Source of the DNA: Turritopsis dohrnii
Lineage: Eukaryota > Cnidaria > Hydrozoa > Anthoathecata > Oceaniidae
Direction: 5' to 3'
Assembly (NCBI GenBank): GCA_027922465.2
Contig: BQMF02000622.1
Span: 124,001-188,000, forward strand
Length of the DNA: 64,000 nucleotides
The notes below the pieces were generated by a model that was not told the DNA's origin, made no database searches, and saw only the letters and a program-made list of their open reading frames with translations. Shown here piece by piece: positions 1-9,953 of this stretch (the first letter of the stretch is position 1; each line of letters starts with the position of its first letter). Made by a program: the position numbers and the translations under genes.

Positions 1-474
1 AATGATTTGACACTTTTTGTTAAAAGAAGTATTGATTAACATTTACATTATCACACGTGGCTCCAGCTTTGAAATTAACAAGAAAGAATTCACAGTTCTC
101 CGAGCTACAATTGTATAAGAAGGGAAAGGATCTGAATCCGGTGTCCCACCTATCACATATAGGCTCCCTGGTCTTGGGCCCCACCTGTTGTATGTAGGGT
201 TGGGAGTCCCGATTCCCGGATCCCACTTTTCCGGTAGGCCTTTTACCATGTTACAAAAAATCACCCACACGATTATTTAAGTAAGTAGTGCACAATTAAA
301 TTTTAATACTTCACAATATCACATGTTTAGACTGGTGTCTAGGAAATTACTGCACTTTCAAATAGATCCACTTTGCAAAGCTGAGAAACTACATTGCAAC
401 ACATTATTATTACGCAACTCGACACAAGAGAATTGTTTGTTTAGAGAATTTTTGCCCACACTTTCGGCACCCAG

Positions 475-646
475 ATCCCGGGTCTGACTTTTGATTTGAG
501 AGTCCTGGGTCAAACCTTTGATGCTAAGATTCCCGGTCCCACCCTTGATTTAAGGGTCTCGGGTCTCGGGTCCCACTTTTGATTTTAGTGTCGCTGGTCG
601 CGGGTCGCGGGTCCCACCTTTGATTTTATGGTCCTGGGTCTCATTT
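475..646. repeat. Degenerate tandem repeat of CCGGGTCCCACTTTTGAT-type units
   Basis: Units of roughly 30-40 bases recur with the pattern 'GGGTC, then CCCAC/CTGAC, then TTTGATTT', with insertions such as a doubled 'TCGGGTC' near 560 and 'TCGCGGG' near 600. The local GC content is far above the flanks. The short related stretch at 170-235 (reverse orientation) may belong to the same family. No coding potential seen. Confidence 0.6.
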
Positions 647-670
647 GCAGGGTCTGTATTGGTATGTCTC

Positions 671-742
671 TGCTGGGTTCTGGTCGGTTCTTGGTGGGTT
701 CCTGCTGGGTTCTGGTGGGTTCCTGCTGGGTTCTGGTCGGTT
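671..742. repeat. GGTTCCTGCTGGGTTCTGGT tandem repeat
   Basis: About four imperfect copies of a unit near 20 bases, built from TGCTGGGTTC and TGGTGGGTTC. It lies directly after the degenerate GGGTC repeat and looks like a small minisatellite. Confidence 0.65.
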
Positions 743-1112
743 CATGTTTTATAAAGTACGCGTGATTGACCCTTTGATTATTAGTCTATATTACATGATT
801 CCTATAGATGTTTTATTTGAATAAATGAAAGTAACTTTATCAAAAATATCACTGTTTTGTTTTTTTCTTAGAAAATTAACCTGCAATACTGAGCTTGAGT
901 CCATCCACTAATAAACTGTGTGAAGTATCCATAAGCTCACCAAAGTTGCCTTTGTCGTTGACCAGCCAAACTTTCTAGTGCTGCTAAATCCACTTGTTCA
1001 CTTGTCCGCAAATGCAGAGCTTTTTTCTAAAAATATTGTGAAGACACATTTTAAAGGTTATGTACAGTATTGTATTAACTTTATACAATGATCAAATAAG
1101 TATAATATATAC

Positions 1113-1207
1113 ACTAGTATCCTGGGTAAAACTTTTTTTACCAAGTCTAACTTCGAAAACCATGTGTCAAATCCGCCTTTCCCGTGTATGAACCCCTGAC
1201 AAAAAAA
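1113..1207 (-). repeat. Dispersed repeat, second copy at 30725-30828
   Basis: The reverse complement matches 30725-30828 with scattered differences. Shared stretches include the GTTTTACCC-GGATACT end and the GGCGGATTTGAC / GGTGGATTTGAC core. In the second copy the GGATACT end sits right at the 5' truncation of a Penelope-like element. No coding region seen. Confidence 0.6.
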
Positions 1208-2358
1208 TTAAATGAAGGAATAAGAACTCGAAAGTGTACCTATGTTATGTAACTGGAAAAAAATGAGCAAAAATATGTATGGGAATGTTTTGGTATGACC
1301 AATTTTTCAACAACGATTAGGAAGATTTTGAACCGAAAATTTATCACCCTCTAAAATAAAAGTGTGACACACACTCGCTATTATATATAAGATTATTTTT
1401 TTTCCCTATTGTTTTTATACAGTGAGTCTGAAAAACTGTTACACAAAATTCTACAAAAATTTAACACTGAAATAACTGGAATATAATAGTAATTGGATAG
1501 GAAATTTAGCCAGCTTTCAAATGATATAAAAATATGTCTACAGGCTGGAAAAGTCAAATTCCTTCGGTTCAGTTGAGTGTTAAGCTTTAATGGTCATCTT
1601 ATTTAAGATGTTAAGGCCATTAAAAATGCATGTTTCTATTGTCTATTGTAAAAGTTGATAATCCAGTTATTTCAAATCAGTGTGAAGCGTAAATAAGCGT
1701 GAAGCGCTATAAGCGTGTTAAAAATAAGTGATTCGAAAATAATGATAAACGTCATCCTCAAGGGATTGCAATAGCAATCCTGTCGAACAACTTAAAATAG
1801 AATTATAGCAGATGGTTTCTACTTGTACTAACTTTAGAAATAACTATTACTTTTATCTGTAACTGAATGAGAACCAGGTAATCAGAGAACTAAGCATTGA
1901 ATATCATTTAGCGAAATGTTTTGTTTAGATTTTTTTTTCAACTTTTTTCTTTGATACTAATTAATTGCGTATGATGATTTTACAGTACTCTTCTCTACAT
2001 AATGAGCATCTGTGTATGTTCTACGGCTACGGTATATTCATTACTTTTCCGTTGTGGAATGTACACGGTGGATTGGTATCTGCAACGTTATTTCATGATC
2101 TCCTTGAATTTCCCAATCATATCTGGTTCACACCGCCGTCGTAGAATTGCAGTTGCGTAAGCTCTCTAATATCACTTCATTCCCAGGACTTTCATTGATG
2201 TCTTCTAAAATTCCATTACTTAAAGTCAAATGCGCTTTTTAGACATTCTTCAGAAAATGCTTTAAAATGTCTAAGAACACGATACATATGTGCTACCTGA
2301 AACGTCTGCGTGAATTCTCTATTAGATCTGTTGTTTAGATAGAGCCGTAAAGCCTTAA

Positions 2359-2508
2359 AGGAGAATATCCACTTCGGATCGGTTCGTAGAGTAGACCACA
2401 TGCAAATATTACGTAATATTTTCTATTTTCTATCTATTCTATTGGTCTATTGTTTGCGAACCGATTCGGTCCGGTCTGTGGACAATTATCCATAGTGGAT
2501 ATTCGCCT
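2359..2508. mobile_element. 150-bp MITE flanked by TTAA
   Basis: Inverted termini AGGAGAATATCCAC at the left and the complement of AGGCGAATATCCAC at the right, with TTAA on both sides (2355-2358 and 2509-2512). Inside, GGATCGGTTCG and CGAACCGATTC extend the inverted symmetry. The size, termini and TTAA target fit a non-autonomous TTAA-type element. Its right-hand TTAA is also the left-hand TTAA of the next element. Confidence 0.7.
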
Positions 2509-4437
2509 TTAAAGGAGTGGTATCATGAAAATTTGAAAATTTTTTTTTTCTTCATATATTCCTTGTTTTAATGTAGATACAGCAAAATAAATTTAATTTG
2601 GAAAAAAAAATTCTTTTTTTCGCTATAAAATGCCACTTTAAAACATAGGCTTAAAACGCTGAATAAATTAGTAATAATTATGTGACGTCATTGAAGAAGT
2701 TATATTAAGTGTTGATACGTTTTGTATTCAAATCAAGCGAGTGTTCTTCTAATTCAAGCAACAACTAAATATTTTTTTCGAACTTTAACAAAACCATGGT
2801 TATTTGTGCTGCTGTTGGATGTAACAGTGACTCCACTAAAGGACAGAACGTCAGTTTGTTCATATTACCAAAAGATACATATTTGAAAAAAATCTGGATT
2901 TCAAAGTTGAAGCGGGCCAATCTTCCTTCTGAAAATAATATACGGATATGTCACTTGCATTTTGAAGAAGCATGTTTTGAAAGAGATTTGAAGGTATATG
3001 TTTTATAAGAAAATATTTTTTATCGATATGTTTTATCGACATTTTTCGTTATACATAGTGATGTTTTACTTTCTGTGTGCACGTGTTTTTCATTTTTCTT
3101 ATTTTCATGTTTCTCTTGAACTATTGTTCCGTTTCACCGATTATGTCATTATTTTTTTCATAGAATGAGCTACTGAATTTGCCGACAAGAAGAATACTAA
3201 AACCTGACGCTATTCCAACTTTATTTGGTTATTCAAAGATCCCCCAAAAAAGGTTGTCTAGTTGTCGCAGGGAGGATGAGGTTATTATGCAAGAGGTACT
3301 TTTTTGCATTATGTTAATCCGATTTTGTTCTGCTTATCATGAAGTGTTAGCGAGAACTTGCGGGGTTTTTAGGATGTTGCTCGTGCGCTTGAAACAAGGG
3401 CGAAACGGTTTCATGAAGAACAAGAAAGAAATACTGTGGCTTGCCAATGTGATTTTGCTGAGAAAAAAAGTATAGCTGTAACTTCTACAGAATACCGCGA
3501 TCAAGGTGTACAAACTGAAGTATCGATAAAACCATGTGGAGATATACTCTCGATAAAGAAACTCAGGCTGATTTCAACACCGCAGATTCTGACGAATGTG
3601 AATCCCTTCCTTCAATTTCATCAAATCATGATCTGGATGATAGTTTTCAACTCTCCGATGAAACAGATTTCAGTTAAGTGATAGTTCCACTTCAGACCAA
3701 CCAAAGATTCCTTCAGTTTTTCTCGTTTACTGGACATCATTAATGTTATTGTTGAGACGCTGCCTGACGTGTGCTCAAAATGCCAAAGTTACGCGTGTTT
3801 TAAACCGTGGTACTGCCATCACAGTGAAATTACTTTGTGTTTCCGGTCATGAAAATATATGGAGTTCACAACCCACTACGCTTCATATTTTAATGGAAAT
3901 ATTCTTGTATCTGCAGGTGTCCTTTTCAGCACCAATACTTTTGAGCGAATACGAAGATTCTTTGAGACAGTTGATCTTGCATTTGTTTCAAAAGCAACGT
4001 TTTACAGAATACAAAACAAATTTCTCTTCGGAGTAGCTAATGAGGCGTGGTTACGTGAACAAAATGTTGTGTTGAACGAAATGCGTGAAAAAATAGGATG
4101 TGTGCTTAGTGGAGATGGGCGTTGTGACAGCCCCGGTCATAACGCAAAATATCTTACATATTCTTTTCTTGACCAAGAACTGAATAAAATTTGTGCGATG
4201 GCAGTCACGCAATGTACCGAGTCTGGCAACTCAAATCGAATGGAAAAATACGCTTTTCAAAATGTTTTAAACGAACTTAAATGTAAAGTAACTGTGAAAC
4301 AAGTAACAACAGATCGTCACATTCAAATTTGGAAGTATATGAGAGAATGCGAGCCAGAAATCGATCACCAGTTTGATATTCGGCACATGTGCAAAAACAT
4401 AAAAAACTTGTAGCTGCAGCCAAGAAAAAACCAAATG

Positions 4438-5363
4438 CAGGCCTGGTCGTAAGAGGCGTGCGATCGCACGCGCACGCCTCCACACACGCCAAGATTAATT
4501 TAGGCGTGTGACAATCGCACGCCTGGCTTGTAATGACAAGTGTAATAACAAATGTTTATTTAAAAGTCAACAAAAATCTGTCCCAAAATGTTGAAAGTTT
4601 TGTTTCGGAAATTGTTCATGAGCTACGATTAAATTTTACAATAACGGAACGAAACTTTGCTGCCATTTCAGTAGTGAGGTCTCCGATCGCTCTGGAATAC
4701 GGTAGTGGTTTTGAATTAAAAATCAGTGCACACAAATTTACATCGTTTGTTAGTAGAAAACAAGTCTACTCAGCGAAATCCGCTAAGGAATGAAGAAGAA
4801 GCTTCATGCACGCGATTTTATTATGTATTACGTATTATGTAGTTTTCTCTTTCTTTATAACGTTCTCTTAAGTTACAAAAGTATGCGCAAGGTTGCAGTT
4901 TCGAAAAAATAATCTTTTATTTAAGATAATAGGCAGCCAGGTGGTGACAAGTTAATGGAACGGAAACGTCTTTAATTTAATTCAAACACCATTTGAACTT
5001 CAAACCAAAACGATGGAGAGTAATACAAATTTTTTATTTTCAGGTTTTATTTTTCCTCTTTATTAATTTTTGAATAAATTTTATTTACCGTCAAAGTAAT
5101 CTTTATAGCTAACATTTTACGTTCCGAATCTTTGAAAACAATGTTTTGTGTTATTAATTCATTCTTCGTTAAAATCTCATTATTTTTTACACATTATTTA
5201 AAATTTGACTTGATGATCATACAGCATGAAGATCGTTGATCTTAACTGGAAAAAATTGATCGCACGTCTGTCAAAAATTTACACGAGCGCACGCCATAAC
5301 TGATATCGTCAATTAAGGCGTGCGATGACCACACGTCTGCTAATTTTCTTACGACCAGGCCTG
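4438..5363. mobile_element. 926-bp element with CAGGCCTGGTCGTAAG ends, 5-bp duplication AAATG
   Basis: Perfect 16-bp inverted ends (CAGGCCTGGTCGTAAG) are flanked by direct AAATG at 4433-4437 and 5364-5368. Just inside are palindromic motifs of the type GGCGTGCGATCGCACGC, probably transposase-binding sites. CAG starts and 5-bp duplications suggest a hAT-related non-autonomous family, which is inference. A 922-bp copy in opposite orientation lies at 7859-8780. Confidence 0.8.
4533..4793 (+). CDS. 86-codon open frame inside the CAGGCCT element, function unknown
   Basis: The frame starts at an ATG just inside the palindromic end motif and runs 86 codons. The same frame is kept in the inverted sister element at 8425-8685 with five amino-acid changes (V/A, E/V, H/Q, T/S, V/G). 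I recognise no domain, signal peptide or membrane segment. It may be an exon remnant of a captured or parental gene. Changes between copies look mostly non-silent, which does not favour selection on a protein. Confidence 0.3.
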   Translation: MTSVITNVYLKVNKNLSQNVESFVSEIVHELRLNFTITERNFAAISVVRSPIALEYGSGFELKISAHKFTSFVSRKQVYSAKSAKE

Positions 5364-6264
5364 AAATGCCATAATAAATAAATGGATCAAGTCCATAAGC
5401 AATCACTTTTGGTGGTCGTGTGGAAGTTGTCAAAACGATGAACAACTTTTGAGGGAAAAATGGATGAGTATTCTTTTCCATGTTCAAAACCGACATCATT
5501 GGACTGGGAATATGCTATTTCATGCTTGTTGTCATGGAGAAATAACACAAGAAAAAGAATGGATTCTGCCAGATTCGGATGCGTTCTGCGCGCTTCAAAA
5601 CATTGTTATGGACAAAACTCTTCTGGCAGATACGAAACATTTCACAAAGTTTTCTCACACTGGCAGTCTAGAAGTTTATCATGCTCTGTATAACAAGTGG
5701 TTGCCAAAAAGCAATCATTTTTCATATCGCGGCATGATTGCTCGAAGTCAGTTAGCTGCTATTGATTTCAATAGTGGTAGCATGTTGGGTCAAGCAAAGA
5801 CAAAGCAAGGTAGTGATCGTTACAATCTAGTCTTTTCAAAGGTAACGAAGAATTGGTCTGCCAAGCCCATTAAAAAGCGAAAAGACTGTAGTGTATTTTG
5901 AAACATGGTATCCCGTACACAAGAAGTTATAGAAAGAAAGATTGAACTTCCCCTTCCCGCGTTACCACTTCTGCCTGAACGTATTGCTCCTGGGGAAAAA
6001 CCAAATAAAGAAGAAATAATTGAACAACAAAAATCTAGGTTCAAACTTCCCTAACATAAAAAATATGTATTTTTTTATATTATCGGGATATGTAATTAAT
6101 TTTTCTCTCCTTGTTGAAATAAAACATAAACACCGTTATCTTCTGGAAATTTGATTCAAATTTTTGACACCACACAGGATGGGATAACCCTTCGGTTTCC
6201 CCTCCCTAAACGTTTAAATATCCACCATATAAACTGCTTGTAGGCAGCATATTGAAAAGATCTA

Positions 6265-7382
6265 CAGGCCTTGTCAGGAAGAAAAAGGGCGGCGTGCGAC
6301 TACCGCCGTCTGAATTTAAAACTTCAAAAATATGGCACGCCACACACACAATCATCGCACGCCATCTAATTTTTAGGCGTGTGATGGAGTGCGAAGCTTA
6401 AAAAGATTATATACATTCGTTCTTGTTAACGTAAAAAAACACCTGGCACTGTCTAGACGCAGCGGAATTTATTTAAATATTTGTTTACTTTAAAGTACCA
6501 GTTGTATATCAAAAAGGCTTTTATTAATCTTGTTCATGAAAAAAGATTTTCTATTAATCTTGTTGAAAAGAAGTTTTTGATGACGTATTCGACCACGACG
6601 AAAAGAGATACATAATTTCTTTCATGTGTTATTAAAAAAGTCGAATATGAAATTTAAATTCGAAAACGTGTTTATCAATTTATATCACATCACGTTGCAG
6701 CATGTTTCGCAATATTGAAACAGAAATTGTCACCTGTTTTGCTTATAGATATTTTTTTGAATGAAGCACGTAAACTTTTTTTCTTCTCGTGCTTAAATAT
6801 TTTCAAAGACAGCTGACAGCTTTTGGGAATACTATCGTGACGTCTTAAAATGAATGAAAATGAATGATCATTTTTTCAAAAGTTATCGAAGAAACTTTTT
6901 TACATTGTGCAGTCGATCAATGTTTGATAATGAATGAATTTTCATTCCTTTTCTCAAAAGATCAAAGATTATGAAAGCGCGATTTTCCTTCATAACTGTT
7001 AATTACATGTACGATCAAATGCGTTCGTGAACAGATTGCTTGTCTGCGTTTCTTATACTTTGACGACCCCACTAGTTCCCTTATTGAAAGATTTATTCTC
7101 TAGCCACAGAGGACTTAGGTTTAAACATTATCAGACAAGAAAAGTTAAGACTGCGAGAGTCAACCTTTAATGTATTGACGCCAGTCCTTGTGTTTGGGGT
7201 TCACAAGTTTAAACGTCCCCCACTTGTCTGTAAAAGATTAGACAGACATACAAAATTTCAGGCGTGCGGTCGATCACACGCCACATATAAAAAACGTTAA
7301 AACAGGCGTGCGGTTGTTCGAAGAATTCAGGCGTGTGTGAATTCAGGCGATCACACTCGCACGCCTCTCCTGACAAGGCCTG
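6265..7382. mobile_element. 1118-bp element with CAGGCCTTGTCAGGA ends, 5-bp duplication ATCTA
   Basis: Inverted ends CAGGCCTTGTCAGGA / TCCTGACAAGGCCTG with direct ATCTA at 6260-6264 and 7383-7387. Subterminal GGCGTGCG / CGCACGCC motifs match those of the 926-bp and 922-bp elements, though the terminal sequence differs, so this is a sister family. It splits the second exon of the ballast-domain gene. No open frame of note. Confidence 0.8.
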
Positions 7383-7858
7383 ATCTATTTGATGTCTCGT
7401 TTTTCATTGGATCGCCTCTTATTTCGTGAAAACTCACTGAAACATTGCTTAGGACAGCAGTGTTCAAGCATAAAACTTTGAACTCCTGCACGGATGTTAC
7501 ACAGTTTTCACCTGAAAGGGAAAATTGGAAAAACGTTAAAGATCAACTCAATATTGCATTGCATGTGGTTTTTTCTTTTTGATTTTTAAAAACATTTACC
7601 TTGAAATTTATCATCTTCGATTGCATGAACTTCTTTGCAACATAGACAATCAATTCCTCTTGCTTCAACAATACAGTTTCCACATTTGCACCACTCTATG
7701 TTTCCAACTCTCTCCGGTGAAGTAATTTCGTCAGCATCATCACAATCATCTTCACATAGTTCTGGTCGAACTTCTTCATTATTCTTTAAAGCAAGTGGTT
7801 CAAAACTATAAGGCTCTTAACCGCTAAAATGCTCTGTGAGATCCTTGATTGATGACTC

Positions 7859-8780
7859 CAGGCCTGGTCGTAAGAAAATTAGCAGACGTGTGGTCATCGC
7901 ACGCCTTAATTGACGATATCAGTTATGGCATGCGCTCGTGTAAATTTTTGACAGACGTGCGATCAATTTTTTCCAGTTAAGATCAACGATCTTCATGCTG
8001 TATGATAATCAAGTCAAATTTGAAATGTGTAAAAATAATGAGATTTTCACGAAGAATGAATTAATAAAACAAAACATTGTTTTCAAAGATTCGGAATGTA
8101 AAATTTTAGCTATAAAGATTACTTTGACGGTAAATAAAACTTATTCAAAAATTAATAAAGAAGAAAAATAAAACCTGAAAATAAAAAATTTGTATTATTC
8201 TCCATCATTTTGGTTGGAAGTTCAAACGGTGTTTGAATCAAATTAAAGACGTTTCCATTCCATTAACTCGTCACCACCTGGCTGCCTATTATTTTAAATA
8301 AAAGATTATTTTTTCGAAACTGCAACCTTGTGCATACTTTTATAACTTAAAAGAACGTAAAAAAGAAAGAGAAAACTACATAATACGTAATACATAATAA
8401 AATCGCGTGCATGAAGCTCCTTCTTCATTCCTTAGCGGATTTTGCTGAGTAGACTTGTTTTCTACTACCAAACGAAGAAAATTTTTGAGCACTGATTTTT
8501 AATTCAAAACCACTACCGTATTCCAAAGCGATCGGAGACCTCACTACTGAAATGGCAGCAAAGTTTCGTTCCGTTATTGTAAAATTTAATCGTAGCACAT
8601 GAACAATTTCCGAAGCAAAACTTTCAACATTTTGGGACAGATTTTTGTTGACTTTTAAATAAACATTTGTTATTACACTTGTCATTACAAGTCAGGCGTG
8701 CGATCGCCACACGCGTAAATAAATCTTGGCGTGTGTGGAGGCGTGCGCGTGCGATCGCACGCCTCTTACAACCAGGCCTG
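7859..8780. mobile_element. 922-bp copy of the CAGGCCTGGTCG element, 5-bp duplication GACTC
   Basis: Ends CAGGCCTGGTCGTAAG and CTTACAACCAGGCCTG (one mismatch), flanked by direct GACTC at 7854-7858 and 8781-8785. It is a close copy of 4438-5363 in the opposite orientation. The insertion falls inside the first exon of the ballast-domain gene. Confidence 0.8.
8425..8685 (-). CDS. 86-codon open frame in the second CAGGCCT element
   Basis: Counterpart of the frame at 4533-4793, same length and start context, five residues different. The frame has stayed open in both copies. No recognised domain. Treat as a possible remnant rather than a proven gene. Confidence 0.3.
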   Translation of the reverse strand: MTSVITNVYLKVNKNLSQNVESFASEIVHVLRLNFTITERNFAAISVVRSPIALEYGSGFELKISAQKFSSFGSRKQVYSAKSAKE

Positions 8781-9093
8781 GACTCATAGCTATATTCTTC
8801 ATCTTCACTGTGAAAATCTGGTTCTTCTTCACTCGAACTCCCACTCATGATTTATAAAAACATGAAAAGCTAATACGGTCTTGCACTCACATAACAAATA
8901 AAAATAAATGAAACTTCTTCAATGACGTCACACGTTTTTCATCGGAAATAAAGACGGGGGTTTATAAAATAATTAAAAATTCAATATCTTCAGAAGTAAA
9001 AAGTTTTTTAAAAAAGTTTCAACGCAGACTAACTATACATTTTTTTAACTAAAATTTGTTATAAAATTTGAAATGACGATACCACTCCTTTAA

Positions 9094-9953
9094 ATGCGTA
9101 GTAATTATAAATCATCTTGTCTCAAGGGTACAGTCAACTAATGTAAGTGTTTCATTTTTGTTAAGTTTAGTTATGACAAGTTTTAGATTTAGTTTAATTG
9201 ACAGTGCAGTATGGACTTTTACTGATGTGGTTTGTATTTTGCGGATATGTCCAAAGTTTGGAAGGATGTCTGAAGTTAGGACGATAGACGGCATACATTC
9301 CAACTCTCCCGATATGAGCGGGAGACTCCCCATCTCAAGATACCAATCCCGATCTCCCGATGAGCCACATGATCTCCCAAAATCAGGATATAAATAGGCC
9401 ACAATATTTCAAAGTGCGCAAATTTTAATGGCAAGCTCTCAGTTCACCATATCACTCCACTATAGTGTTGTAAACAAAGCGACAAGCAAGCGCCTGCTAC
9501 AAATTGCTTGCTGTTTAGTCGGTGCCGGCATTATAGTAAAAGATAGCGTATGTAAACCAACCTCGTTTTTAGGGTTCCTTTAATGTTTTCTGATACAAAA
9601 TGATAACAAAATAAAATAAAAAAGCATCCGAAAGCAAAATTGAAAGGAAAATCATGGAGAATTCTAAAAGTTCAATGAAATGGTTAACGGCGGCAGTCTA
9701 GTGGTGCTCATCGCTGACTAGTTTAAATCTCAAAATTATTCTTCAAAATGGCATTTTCCAGTGTTTTAGACAAAGATATAATCCAAAATTCCCACCTCCA
9801 CCCCAACCATGGTTGGCTCTCGGGTAGTCACTAAACTTAGCAAAACTCCCGATATCAGATTCCCTAGGGTTGGAATGTCTGAGACGGTAGCTAATAATTT
9901 TAAATATTTTATTTTAGAATAGTGCTTAAACATTTTTTCGCTAGTTATATAAC
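9094..9953. other. Intergenic stretch, no gene recognised
   Basis: Contains clustered CTCCCGAT / GGGAG words at about 9305-9375 and again CTCCCGAT at 9846, which suggest a short degenerate repeat. The two open frames across 9112-9402 are mirror images over that repeat and have no family resemblance. Nothing else is supported. Confidence 0.5.

Larger units (their letters stand above)
1..2358. other. Intergenic stretch, no gene recognised
   Basis: I see no coding region with family resemblance or exon structure. The open frames near 20-270 run through degenerate repeat sequence and overlap in two minus-strand frames, which argues against coding. Contents: degenerate GGGTC-type repeats (475-646), a GGTTC-type tandem repeat (671-742) and a dispersed repeat (about 1113-1207). 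The rest is AT-rich sequence without clear structure. Confidence 0.6.
2796..6054 (+). pseudogene. THAP-domain transposase of the TTAA element, disrupted
   Basis: The frame opens at 2796 with a THAP zinc-binding DNA-binding domain: CAAVGC near residue 4, an invariant-type W near residue 34, CHLHF near residue 51, and an AVPTIF-type motif (AIPTLF) in the next exon. Likely exons are 2796-2993, 3164-3295 and from about 3374; donors and acceptors fit GT-AG. The frame breaks near 3540 and again near 3860. The catalytic part includes GDGRCDSPGHNAKY (near 4110) and FDIRHMCKNIKN (4375). The gene is cut at 4437 by a 926-bp insertion, then resumes at 5364 with SISNHFWWSC. A stop at 5901 precedes a last in-frame block ending at 6054 (QKSRFKLP). 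THAP transposases bind the element ends and catalyse excision and insertion; this copy cannot be functional. Confidence 0.8.
6156..8848 (-). pseudogene. P2X7-type ballast-domain protein gene of the TTAA element, disrupted
   Basis: Reading on the minus strand from the ATG at 8848: an acidic N-terminus (SGSSSEEEPDF), then, after the 922-bp insert, a cysteine cluster WCKCGNC and CLCCKE near 7700-7640, a GT-AG intron (7599 down to 7512), and a second exon that resumes beyond the 1118-bp insert with AAYKQFIWWIFKRLGRG and IPSCVV, stop at 6156-6158. This order (WCxCGNC, CxCCxE, aromatic YKQF-type block, RVIPSC) is the zinc-binding ballast domain known from the cytosolic tail of P2X7 and from many invertebrate proteins without a channel. 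No channel part is present. One in-frame stop (near 7821) and two insertions kill it. Its role in the transposon is unknown. Confidence 0.75.
2513..9089. mobile_element. Kolobok-like DNA transposon (TTAA target site) with two convergent genes
   Basis: The termini are inverted: AGGAGTGGTATC at 2513 and GATACCACTCCT ending at 9089, flanked by TTAA at 2509-2512 and 9090-9093. A THAP-domain transposase plus TTAA duplication is the known hallmark of the Kolobok superfamily; the family name is my inference from these two traits. Removing three later insertions and their 5-bp duplications leaves about 3.6 kb. That core holds a plus-strand transposase gene and a minus-strand gene for a P2X7-type cysteine-rich domain, tail to tail with about 100 bp between the stops. 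Both genes carry disabling changes, so this copy is dead. Confidence 0.8.

Noticed and set aside
9112..9402. 96-codon and 79-codon frames on opposite strands
   Set aside because: They overlap on a CTCCCGAT repeat and show no family resemblance.
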